Source: Palaemon carinicauda (taxonomy: Eukaryota; Arthropoda; Malacostraca; Decapoda; Palaemonidae). From it: DNA of 64,000 nt. Below are positions 1-10,544 of this stretch, piece by piece. The first letter of the stretch is position 1. Every line of letters begins with the position of its first letter. Location of the stretch: contig NC_090735.1 of NCBI RefSeq assembly GCF_036898095.1, positions 4,334,602 through 4,398,601 of the forward strand, written 5' to 3'. The translations under genes and the position numbers were made by a program. Under the pieces are notes generated by a model. The model did not search any database, was not told the DNA's origin, and was given only the letters and a program-made list of their open reading frames with translations.

Positions 1-858
1 ATAATTTATCAGGGGACTGAAATATAGAGAAAGAAAAGCGAATTCACTTTTACTATTTACTAAACTGTCAGGAATCTGTACAGTAGCTTTGAAAGGGAAA
101 GCATTATGAACACCAGGTAATAATCATAAACATATTAAACTGAGTTGGTTTTAACATGTGTTGAAGCATCAGGAGTATGTATTAATAAAATCATTATGGA
201 TATCCATATGAATGAAAATAATGGAGAATATGCATGTAGGAAAGAATTTTGGCTGAAAGTATAGGCTACATAGTAAAACATATTGAATAGAACTCAAATT
301 CATGTCCAATCTTGATAATGGAGAATGAGGCTTAAAAATTGTAATGATGATAAGTTTCAGAATCACCTGTGCTTTTAAAAGCTGGAAAGTTTTATTCATG
401 GCTTGGATAGTTTTAGTTTTGTTTATAAGGTTCAATAGATATTCAACAACATAGCATTTATTTACTGAAAGGTCCAATATTATTTTGTATCATATATCTT
501 TTTGATGATAACAATGGGACAATGTATGTTTAAATATGACCACAGTCTTGCATTGATACCTAGGCTTTTTTTTAGGAAGGAAAATATCATTCATCATAGG
601 TGCTGTCATCTGTTACTGTGATTCCTTTAAGTTAGCTACCGTATGTCTCCTTTCATACATCTGTGACTTTTATAATAGACCTGTGGTAAATGTCTAGTGT
701 AAACAGAGATGAACCTCGGTTTAGTTTCATCCAGTTCCTGATCCCTATATTTGAAAATAGACATATGTTCTTAAGAAGTGGCCAAGAATATATATTCCTT
801 CCCCTCTTTGATTTGATAAAAATATTAGTGGACTAGAAATGTGGGGAGAAGGATAGGT

Positions 859-888
859 AGTGGTGGTGGTGGTGGGTGGGGGGGGGGG
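859..888. repeat. GGT/G-rich simple tract
   Basis: A run of GGT triplets passes into a run of about ten G. It sits at the edge of a roughly 200-bp block (about 890-1060) that is more GC-rich than its surroundings and has the look of a dispersed repeat. No coding potential was identified. Confidence 0.6.
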
Positions 889-1593
889 CAGTAGCTGTAG
901 TGAACGACACCTCGTAGTAACGGGGGATTTTGAGGAGGGAGAAGTCTAATTAGAAAGGGACCTCTGGTAGTGGTATCACTCCCCCCAGTTTTAATACCGA
1001 CACCCTTTAGGGGTGAGCGAGCTGGATATATTCCTGGCATTCCATGCAACTTTTTTCTCTGGTATATTTAGCAGTATTTATACCTTTGAAATGTTGCTTT
1101 AAGGAGCATTTCACTGGGCGACACAGGTTGAGCCCAGAAATAGATTTTTCCTTCGCCAAAATCCCTTATTTAGGGTTCTGAGGGTTATTATTACATCAGT
1201 AGGCCTTTCATCAGATTTTTTTCACTATGATAGTCCATTTAAGACATAACATGATATTTTCCTTATAAGCATATGCAATTTCTATCCAGATACTAAATGT
1301 ATGTTCCAGTTTTTTATTCTTGATGAGCCTTTAAATTTTTCATAAAGACATGAAGGGAAGGAATGCCAATGCCTAAAGGTATCAAAAAAGGAGTAACCAG
1401 TTTTATACTTTCCTTTGCTTCTTATATATTGCTTCTGTGGAAAGCATATATTTATCATACCACCCATTGCAACGATACTGTAGGCTGCTTTACCCCTTTC
1501 TTTATAAAGATAACTACATACCTAGACATTAATAATTATTTCTTTTTCAGTTTTATATTGCGTAAAGTGTATGAATAGTTATTTCTCTTTCAG

Positions 1594-1770
1594 GATTTTC
1601 TATTGCCTGATGTGCGTGACAGACAGTTTCTCATTGGTTTCCATAAACGAGCAAAGAAAGTAGGACTGGATATTGAAAATTATAACCAGCTAAAAGAAAA
1701 ATATGCTCAGTTAGAAGCTGATTTAAACAGACTACGTGACCCTATTAATATTAATTTGCCAAGAAAATAA
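1594..1770 (+). CDS. Alternative 3'-terminal coding exon (copy 1) of an unidentified coiled-coil-like protein
   Basis: Encodes 58 residues beginning DFLLPDVRDR and ending NLPRK, then TAA. The exon is preceded by a strong 3' splice site: a T-rich tract ending CAG at 1591-1593. The reading frame starts in phase 0 at GAT. The peptide is basic at first (FHKRAKKVG) and then has heptad-like spacing of leucines (about residues 32-48), suggesting a short coiled coil at the protein's C-terminus. A second exon at 10281 encodes a close homologue, identical at about 41 of the first 56 positions. The two are therefore probably mutually exclusive last exons, or an exon duplication. The stop codon overlaps a perfect AATAAA (1766-1771), so transcript termination here would leave almost no 3' UTR. 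I do not recognise the protein. Upstream exons are outside the window. Conservation of the reading frame between the copies makes a real exon likely. Confidence 0.8.
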   Translation, partial: DFLLPDVRDRQFLIGFHKRAKKVGLDIENYNQLKEKYAQLEADLNRLRDPININLPRK

Positions 1771-1771
1771 A
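1766..1771 (+). promoter_or_regulatory. Polyadenylation signal AATAAA overlapping the stop codon
   Basis: AATAAA includes the TAA stop of the first alternative terminal exon. If used, cleavage would be expected 10-30 nt downstream. Whether it is functional is inference. The composition is AT-rich, so chance occurrence is possible. Confidence 0.4.
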
Positions 1772-2383
1772 GATTATTGTATATCGAAAAGCTTAATGCT
1801 AGGTTAACAATCATTCTGTTCTGCGTGAGTAAATTTCTTGATACTGTTCACATTTTCAATGACTGAAATATATCTGTCAGTTTGATGTTGAAGTTTGAGG
1901 AATCCTACTAATGAAATGTTCGCGTGCCTTTTTTTTCCAATATTAACAAGACTGTCTTTTCCCAGGCTGAATTTGGAATTTTGATTAACTACCATATTGC
2001 CTAGTAATCTATATTTTGTAAATAACAAGTTTCTTTGTGATATAGTGTGCGAGCTGCCAGTTAGGTTTTAACTGAGAAGCGAGGTGAATGCAACTAAACT
2101 CTATTAAACAATCATAAAGTTTGTATACAGCGATGTGACGTCACAAAATTCAAATATGATAAAGCATGAACTAGCATGATAACAACAAGTTGGTCTATAA
2201 CAGTGCAGGGAAGAGCAAGTGATAAGATAAAAAATCAAAACCGTTGCAGTGTACAAGCGTGTATGAAACACGTGCAGTACAATAGTTTTCACTGCAAGAT
2301 ACATAAATTTTCAGAGGTATTTGTACAGTAATTAAATTTTGTGTTACACATATTCTGGGGCTAAAAATTTTCTTTTTGGGACT

Positions 2384-2500
2384 AGGCTTCTTTGTTGATC
2401 TCTAGGACTTTCCAATTTAGAGTATAGCAGGGAATTCTATAAGACTTAATATACCGAAGAAATATTTCCTTCCCTGACCTATGGCCTTTGAACCAATGTG
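2384..2500 (-). repeat. Left arm of a diverged inverted repeat flanking the decayed DIRS-like element
   Basis: Read on the minus strand, this stretch aligns with 9725-9830 on the plus strand around a shared core of the form GGTAT..TTAA.TC.TAT.GATTCCCTG. The order and spacing are preserved with many mismatches, as expected of old terminal repeats. Confidence 0.45.
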
Positions 2501-4779
2501 CAGAGCAAGTAAAAGGGAAATCCATGGGTTCAAGATCTATTGAATATGTCATTGCACCTGCAATGCTGAATTTTTCTGCTACCATATGATACGTCACCAA
2601 GTGATAACCAAAGCTAACGCTGGAGACAATGCCTCTACTCCTGGTAATCACCTTTTCCTTGGTGAAGGAGTGTTATTTTGCACCCTTACTTATTGAAGGT
2701 TAATCAAGATTCTATCTCTACTTCAAAGTTAAGTAAAGTCAATTAGGTTCTGAGTTTATTATTACCTGAATTTATTGTGTTATTGCTAATGCACACAGAC
2801 TGCTCTTCAATTATTTATGATAATGTAAACACAGCCACATATGAAGACGTTAGAATTCTGGCTTTCACATAGCATGGGAATTAATAATGATAAGATCAAC
2901 TTTATCTTTTTTTATTACATAATATGTCTTGATTTGTTTTCATACAAATTAATTAGCTGTGTTGTGGCTTTATGGGCCGAGCATGAGACCCTGATACTTG
3001 GCTTATCTGCTTGCAATAAGATCAAGTAGCTATGAGTACCAATCCATTAGCAATGTGGGTGAAATAATTTGCCAAGATTTCATGTTCCACAGAGTACTTG
3101 TCAAGAAAGGAGCTCCAAGATCTCATTGCCAAAAAGCACAAGATTTTGCAGTGAGGGGTTTTGGTAAGGGGGTTCTGGTGGACTAGTCCGCCAATTAAGT
3201 AGATTTTGGGTCGGAGGATGATCTAGACCCTGAAGGGGAGACAGCTTTATTCCTGGGTCAGTTAATGGGGAATTCTGTCTCCCTCCATTAGGAAGCAACC
3301 TTCAGGTGCTCCTCCTGGGTTTGGTATATTTGCTAGTAAATCTCTGTCTAGGGCTCTGCTGTGCAAGCTATTGTCCCCTGTAGATGGCTCAGTTATTGCC
3401 AAAATAGTGTATGTACCAATCCACTCCCTCTATGGTGGATATTTCTAAGAACCTGCCATTCCCAAAAGTTCTCATGTTCCTCCTGCTCCCTCCACATACC
3501 CACTTGAGGATCTTATGGTGCCTGGACCTTAAGGTTTTCAGTTTCAATTGAAAACTCCAGTGGAAGTTGTCTCGCTGTACACGTGTCCTCTTTGGTTTGG
3601 TAATGAGGGAGGATTCAGTAGGAACGGCTAACACCTGTAAGTCTGGCATGGAATTTGCTTTCTGTCCTCGCATTAATGTTTTTCTTTGTAGAGGTTAGAG
3701 GTTTTGATATTCCCCAGCCTACACCCAGAGAAATATTAGTGATGACACACATGATGGCTCTTAATAGCTGGGTAGAAATAGTTTCACTTGATGGGGTTGG
3801 AAGTTGCTTATAAATCTTAGCCTTTTAAAAGTGACATTGGTTGGGAGGACAGTGCCAGTCCTGAATGGTTGAGAGGGTATTGGAATCATTTATGGATATG
3901 TTGCTGAAAGTGGATTTCACCCTCCCCCAAAGAATGTAATCCCCTTTTATGGGTGTATACTCGAATTCACAGAAATTTAAGTGTATAGTGAGGTCCTTCT
4001 CCCCAAAAGTTTTGAGGCTCGTGAGGAACACATCATTGGAGTGATAGTTTCCATTCTGTTCCTAGGCAATTATGACAGTGAAATTCAGTGCTCAGAAAGC
4101 AGTTCTTATTCTGGTGTATATTATGTCCTTTATAGAAGTTGGAGATGCTATTTAATCTCAGATTGCTTATTTGGCTATGGTCATGATACTGTGGAAACCT
4201 ACATATGAGGTATTCTAGAACTTTACTAAGGCAAAATTCAAGGGAAGACATCATATGTTGGCTATTTGTAATCTGGAGAAGGTTGAAGTTGAAGAATTTC
4301 TATATTGTCCTCATCTCAGTCAGTATCTCATTCCCAATGTTTAGTGGATAAAACAAAGGTGAATGCTTTGGGAGCTGCCACTTCACTTTTGGAGAAAGGG
4401 AGGAAAGTCTTTCGACCCCTACAGAAAAAGAATAGTGTTAAATTATAAGGGTTACCTGTATGATAAGAGATGAGCAACAATATTGGAGGCACCCTGAGAA
4501 AAATGAGCCTCACAGGATTAACCCAGGCTTATGTAAAATATTAACTTATCCTTGAATTAGTAGAGGCATAACCAAAAGTTTGTCATATTTTTTCTAAAAA
4601 TTAATATATGCATAACAAATTCCTGAATACAAAATATGTTTATCTACTATCTATCTACCATGGCACTTCTCCCAATTTTGTGGGTAGCCGACATCAAAAG
4701 AAGCAGAGGGTTTTTTTCTCTTTGTACCTCCTTGCCTGACAAGATACTCAGCCAAGTTTAGTTGGCACTGCTAGAGTGC

Positions 4780-5265
4780 TACAGCCCCCCTCCCCCCATT
4801 TTCCACCACATATGAAGCTTCATATGCTGACTCCCCCATTGCCACGGCCTAAGGTGGCAGCCGGGCCTAATGGAACATCGTCACAATCGCTTGCCATTCA
4901 TTTCTATTTTTAACACAATCTTTTGCCTCTCACATCATTCCTTCTGTTACCTAGGGCTTTCTTCATTCTATCCATCCATCCAAACCTTGGCTTTCGTCTT
5001 GAACTTCTTTCATTCATCACCTTCTTCAGCAGACGACCATTTTCCATTCTCTCTATACAGTATATGGCCAAACCATTTCAATATATATCATATCCACTCA
5101 AGCTGCTAATTCATTTTTCACACCCATTCTCACTCTTATTACTTCTTTCCTAACCCTATCCAACTGAGATACACTGACCATACTCCTTGAACACTCCATC
5201 TCGAACACATTCAATATCTGTCTCACTGTTACTTTCCTGTAATTTAAAGATTTCTATGGACTTTA
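4780..5265 (-). pseudogene. Remnant of the 3' end of a LINE reverse transcriptase ORF
   Basis: Read on the minus strand, the fragment shows the order typical of the C-terminal part of CR1/RTE-like LINE ORF2. A conserved block VTVRQILNVFEMECSRS is followed by the WFGH signature, then a basic stretch ending in a weak RPR..W.D-like block, and finally NRNEWQAIV, matching the usual DR..WR.LV motif. Several stop codons and frameshifts interrupt it, so it is a fossil. It sits inside the decayed DIRS interval and is an independent insertion. Confidence 0.65.
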
Positions 5266-5599
5266 TATTGATGCGTAAATAAGCATATCTCTATGTATAT
5301 TCTGTGCAGTATATACAGTATATATATGTGCATAAGTTAATAATTATCACTATTGTTGCTATATTCAGTAACTTGAAAGTTAATTCCAATTTTCACAACC
5401 AGAAAAAGCACATTAGTTTTTATAATTATCATGTTTTGGTTGCAACCGTTTTCGTAATTAATGTGTTGCATTGTCTCCAAGGACTTTCCTGTAAACGGTT
5501 GGGAAACCCAACACAACAAGAAATACTGTACCAAAGTAATATTGTCTCCCCTCCTGTAGGGCCAGTGTTTCAACATACAAAACACAGACTCATTGTGTA

Positions 5600-6060
5600 T
5601 CAGTGTTATTGTTATATTAACTACTGTACTGTACAGTATTGTATACGAAATACCATACTTTAACAGTAGTAATGCTGATTTAAGCTCTGTACAGTACGGT
5701 GAGTTTGAATGGTGTGAGTCGACCTGCCGAAAACAGAGATCACTTACAAGTGTTACTGTAGCTAATTAAGCTGTACTGTAGTGATATCAGCAAGTATTGC
5801 TAGTTAGGAACAACAGTGCTTTGTTGTAACTGTATGTATTACATGTATGTATAAGTATGGCGATAACTTGTGTTATGCGTACCGTAGTCTTAGTACACCT
5901 GTTTACAGGTACTGTACACTTACTGAAATCTGTTCATTAATTAACAATAATTTTACATACTGTGATAGGAACTAAGTAAAACAATACAGTATTAGGCAGT
6001 ACAGTGGGTTACGTATTGTGTTAGACAACCACGTGTCAGCAATGGGCAGTGAGTTGTTAG
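5600..6060. other. Non-coding stretch rich in TACTGTACAGTA-like words
   Basis: Short palindromic words of the TACTGTAC/GTACAGTA type recur many times here, giving weak internal symmetry. No open reading frame or recognised repeat family was found. It could be decayed transposon sequence or simply local sequence bias. Confidence 0.35.
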
Positions 6061-7589
6061 ATTAGGAGATAACTCACCGTAGGGCAGCAAGTATTTGTGG
6101 ATTCTCGCTTTTTGCACCTGTCTCTGTTACCTAACCCCCTTGAATAAAGAGGGCTTGCTGTATAGATAATGGCCTCCAAGATAATTAAGAAATATGGTAA
6201 GAAGATGATTACCTCAGAGGTAAAAACCGGCGTCAATGACCTTCGCTGTCAGGATGCCAGCGTACTCTAAATCAATCTATCAGAGTTAAAAAAGATAAAT
6301 TATCAAGAAGAATGGTCATGGTATGCCGGCAGCAGACATGACAAAAATGTACAATTGTACAACATCCACGATTTATAAATTTCAGAAGAAAGAAGAAATA
6401 TAAGTAATCGATACTGCAAAAAGAGTCCTGACCTTGACAAAATAATGGCCCCGTGTTTTTGATAACATTGAAAACTGGGTTTGCTGACAAAGGAAGAGTC
6501 AGTGGGGTGGCCTCTTCTATGGAGGTTGAAGAGAGGGATCTAGTAAGAAACCTTTTGACTATCTGGTGCTGGATGTGTACTTTGGCCTGATTCAAAGACA
6601 TTTTAATGCAGAATATAAAGATTTTTCTGTTTCCACAATCACGTTGGTATACCAAGGAACCATCCCTTATGACATGCCCCCAGCTTAACCCAAGAGGTAC
6701 TCCTGATGACAAAAGGCAGTCTCAGAGGTTGGGGGTGTCATTCTTGATCACAGTTTGCTTGATGCTTGGGGGTTATGAATTACAGTTCTATTCAGAAAAC
6801 ACTCTTCTTGGCCTAAACAGTCAAGATGAGATTAGAGTTAAAGAGAAACATGTTGCTGAAAGGAGACTTCACCCTGCCCAAGGTATGTAATCCCTTTTTC
6901 AGGGTACCCTAAGAAGTTTGAAGGATTCATAGAACTTGAAAGTTTTTCATGAAGTATTTCTAACCCAAGAAAATAGAAGACAGTTTTCCTTCTATTCCAG
7001 ATTCTCAAGAAAACAGAATTTAATTATCGACCGACCTTCTATAATCTGATTGCTGTTATGACATCTTTGGAAGTGGGTATCTCAGATCTTAGATAGTGAC
7101 CCTCTATGAAAGTGAGAGACTGATTTTGACCACATCTAAAAATGAAGAGACCCTTTATTTATAAGGCTCCAGTCCATAATAAGGGTCAGCATCAGTTCCA
7201 GAAGCAACCTGCAAACAGACAAGAACTCCATACCCGTCTCAAGCCTTTCAAGTCTGCAGCAAGGTTTCCTCGAGACGAATATAGGCAGCAACATCATCCT
7301 GCTCAGGTAGAAACTCTAATCTCGGATAGTTCAAGATTTTTACACAGGGAAAAGAGTAACTGGAAACAGACCAAGGAAAACCGGGATGCTGGTTAGTTTC
7401 ACTGAGGTAAAAGATCTCTACAAGAAATGTCCAAAGGTTGGTGGTTATCTCCATCATTTTCAGGAACATTGGATCTTTTCTTTGCAGGAACAGGGCAAAA
7501 GGTTGTAGTTAGTCATTGGTTTCATAACCACCACCGTAATACCAATTCTATCTGGCCATAACCTTGGAACTCATCTCCTTTGTAAGTAA

Positions 7590-8450
7590 AATTATGAAAA
7601 AAGAAGACAAAGAAAAAGCAAGTTCCTAAAATTTCAGGGCAGTGTGCCAAAGAAAGACAGGCCCGAAAGAAGAGTGATCTTCAACCTAACTTGTCTCAAC
7701 AAACACATTTCATGGGCATTCAAGATGACACCCATTATGCATGTCCATGGATAGAGAATGGGTCATGCACAATGATCTTATGTATATTTATCTATATTTA
7801 GACATTGCATGACAAGGGAAATGACCTGTTCCTTAGGTCTACTTCTCATACTTGGTCCCAGTTACTACACCAAGAGGTTTGGACCTATACTATAGATCCA
7901 AAGATGCTTATTGGCATGTCCCAATAACTCCCCACTGGTGACCTTAGAGTTTCAGCTCAGGACGAGTTCATACAGGTTTAAAGTGATGCCTTTCAACCTC
8001 AATTTAGCAACAAGGATGTTCACAAAACTAGAAGATTCAGTTATCAAACTCCTTTAGTTGCAGTGAGTTCAGGTCATAGCCTAGCTGGACGACTGGCTAG
8101 TCTGGGCAGAGACGGAAGAATTCTGCCTCAGGTACATAAATCAAATCTTGAAAGTTCTTCAGGACTTTGGTTTCCTGATCAATTTCACAAAACCAATACT
8201 TATCCTTAGAAGGATATTCCAGTGGCTAAGTCTTTATTGGAGTGTGTCAAAAGCCACTCTAAGCCTGAAAAAGCATGTCAGCAAAGAATTTTACGCAAGA
8301 TCAATTCTTTTTTATGGAGTAGCTTCAGTTTGCTTCAGCAGGCAACCCAGTTTTGAAGAACAGGTTGCAAAACCTCAATTTGTTGTGGAGAACAGCAGCT
8401 TGGAAGGGGTTTTAAGATAATCGAGTGGAGTTACCTAGTTGCTGCAATAG
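7590..8450 (+). pseudogene. Decayed DIRS reverse transcriptase
   Basis: Translated patches follow the order of DIRS reverse transcriptase. First comes an F-Q-G-x-VPKKD block followed by RVIFNLTCLNKH. At about 7985 there is MPFNLNLATRMFTKLEDS, matching MPFGLNVAPRIFTKL in element A. At about 8065-8110 VQVIA*LDDWLVWA-like sequence covers the catalytic YLDD region. Stops and indels separate the blocks. The closest relative in this window is the reverse transcriptase of element A (37380-36269). Confidence 0.7.
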
Positions 8451-8479
8451 AATTCTCAGACCTTGTGCCTTGACAAAGG

Positions 8480-9130
8480 CCTTCCTCATGGCGGCCTTGT
8501 TGGTCCTTATCTTGATATCCCTGATCCTTCACAGAGACACATCAAAGTCAGGTTGGGGAGGTTATTCAGAGAAGATATATGCGTTTATGAAATTAGTCCC
8601 TCAGTTTGCAGCATTTCACAAAATTATCTTTTAATTGATGGCAGTTTTTCTGGTGTTAATGAGGTTTAGTCTAAGAAGGAACTTTCATACCAAAATTTTC
8701 ATTGACAACTAGGTAGCAGTTTGTTGTTTCAGGAAAGAAGGATCCTGCTTAAGAATTCTCAATCATTTGATTCTCCCAATTATAAAGTTCCTTCTTGAGA
8801 GAGATTTTTTCCTCTCCTGATCCACATTTGGCACTCTCATATGATAACAGACGCCATATCCAGACATACATCCCTGGACACAGTGTGTGGCCTAGTATCC
8901 AAGCTCCTTCCAAGAGACCCTTGAGATTTTCACGGACTCCCAAGTGGCAATGGTCACATCAAAAGAGAACCACTTGCTTCTTCTATACGTAGCTCCGAAT
9001 ATGGATTCTCAAGCTGTGGCAAAAGATTTGAACCTTTACTGGAACAGATAGACTTTTAAGGGACAGCTGTGCTTGTAGATCTACAATGGCCGAACAGCCC
9101 GTGGTTTTTACTGCTCCAGTGTCTAATACT
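8480..9130 (+). pseudogene. Decayed DIRS RNase H and downstream region
   Basis: At about 8535-8580 the peptide RDTSKSGWGGYSE corresponds to the RNase H motif TDAS.EGWGGHS of element A. At about 9060-9110 a patch readable as TAVLVDLQWPNSPWF corresponds to the TAALVAPKWPRSNWYPL block that follows RNase H in A. Frames are broken. No tyrosine recombinase could be recognised downstream before the presumed right end at about 9.83 kb. Confidence 0.65.
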
Positions 9131-9724
9131 GAAGTTACACCCTCTTGGATTAGCATGGCTATGTTAGAGAGTAGGGAATCTGAATATCTTTGCTTCCTTC
9201 TTTCTGACGCGGAACTTTTCCGCTTGGAATTTTTCTTCCGTATGTAAGGAAGGGAATTTCCAGCATACAACGTGACATATTTGTTGGGCTGTAAGGTTTT
9301 CTTTCACCAGACAATACCAGTTGGTGTGAAAGGCATGGAATGTCTTCCTAGGGATAGGTTGCCGTGCCAGATAACCCCAGACTTCTTGGCTTCTTTTTCT
9401 GGTCTGCCTCTTTGAAAATAGAAAGCTTAAGCCATCAACAGTTTTGTCATACAAATTGTCTTTGACAGAATCGCTCAAGTGAGCTTTTAACATGAAGTTA
9501 CACTCAGACATGTTTCACAAGATTACTTAGTCTTTTACTTTACAATGACATTCATGTCTTCTGAAGGTACAGTAGTTTCATTCAAAATACCCAGACCAAT
9601 AATTCTGTTTCAACAGGGACAATCTATTATTCTAATGACCTCCATTATCAAGAAAGCTGATCGTCTATTCCTCCCGAAACCCCACAATGTGAGAAAAATT
9701 GCTTCCTTGTATTCAATTTCAGGA

Positions 9725-9830
9725 CAACCAGAGCTTTACAGTCTGGTCTGGGCATAGAGAGACAACTTTTCTGTGGTATTTTAAATCCTATTGGATTCCC
9801 TGTTCCAAGCTGTTAAAGGAAATTCCTTGG
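9725..9830 (+). repeat. Right arm of a diverged inverted repeat flanking the decayed DIRS-like element
   Basis: Inverted partner of 2384-2500, with the common core around TTGGATTCCCTG at about 9790. It lies about 450 bp before the second alternative exon. Confidence 0.45.
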
Positions 9831-10280
9831 AGACAGCACCTGCCCAAAAACTGGTTTTTCTTTCATTTATGGGTTCTTGATGCCTATTTACTAAGCATAA
9901 GTTGTACCACATTGAGTTAGAAATTTGAAAAAATTTTCCCAACCAAAACTGCATACAGTATTCTAATCTTACATTATATGACCTTATGGCATATGTGTGC
10001 CCCTTGAATTTCATTTAAAATATCAAAATTTACTGGACTAATAGATTGATACACTATTTTGCTTCTTTATCTTTACAATATATTTTTCCTATCTGTAGAA
10101 AGAAATATTTGGACATTCCCTTTGTTTGGTATGATGTTATATATTTCTTTTTATAACCATGATTTAAAACATTTTTGTGTTCTATATTGTACTATTACTT
10201 GTAATGTGATAAAGCTTTATGAATAGAAATGCATTGAAAATAATTACATTATAGATATTCAATATTTAATCTCTTCACAG

Positions 10281-10544
10281 GACTTTGTTTTACCAGAGGT
10301 GCGTGATCGGCAGTTTTTAATTAGCTTCCATAAGAGAGCTAAAAAAGTAGGAATGGACGTGGAAAAATATAATCGGCTAAAGGATAGAATCGCTCAGCTA
10401 GAAAATGATCTTGATAGGCTGCGAGATCCCCTGTCTCTCAATTTACCTCACAGTGCCCCCAAGGATGCTGACACAGCAGAAGCTCCATTAGCCAAGGCAC
10501 AAAAACACATCAAAAACTTGTTGGGGCTGAAAAATGAAAAGTAG
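10281..10544 (+). CDS. Alternative 3'-terminal coding exon (copy 2) of the same unidentified protein
   Basis: Encodes 87 residues from DFVLPEVRDR to KNEK, then TAG. It is preceded by a good 3' splice site (CTCTTCACAG at 10271-10280) in the same phase as the exon at 1594. The first 56 residues are homologous to that exon: a basic FHKRAKKVG block, then a leucine-spaced coiled-coil-like segment ending LRDP. It then has an extra 31-residue tail rich in A, K and L (AKAQKHIKNLLGLK). The substitutions are largely conservative, arguing that both exons are under protein-level constraint. The copies probably supply alternative C-termini of one gene transcribed from the left. Identity of the gene is unknown to me. 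No further coding exon is evident downstream. Confidence 0.85.
   Translation, partial: DFVLPEVRDRQFLISFHKRAKKVGMDVEKYNRLKDRIAQLENDLDRLRDPLSLNLPHSAPKDADTAEAPLAKAQKHIKNLLGLKNEK

Larger units (their letters stand above)
2390..9830 (+). mobile_element. Old, decayed DIRS-like retrotransposon between the two alternative exons
   Basis: Recognisable patches in order are as follows. A gag-like patch near 3980-4030 matches the acidic FPNFEA region of the element A gag. A basic, glutamine-rich segment at 7142-7300 resembles a gag tail. A decayed reverse transcriptase runs about 7590-8450, and a decayed RNase H with downstream region about 8480-9130. All frames are broken repeatedly. The outer boundaries are suggested by a diverged inverted repeat (about 2384-2500 against 9725-9830). 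The protein patches resemble the family of element A (25988-41897) more than that of element C. A LINE remnant lies inside (4780-5265). The boundaries are inferred and the interior between patches is mostly unreadable. Confidence 0.6.

Noticed and set aside
9164..9511. 115-codon minus-strand frame at the end of the decayed DIRS element
   Set aside because: No recognised motif and opposite in orientation to the decayed RT and RNase H; probably chance or an unreadable part of the old element.
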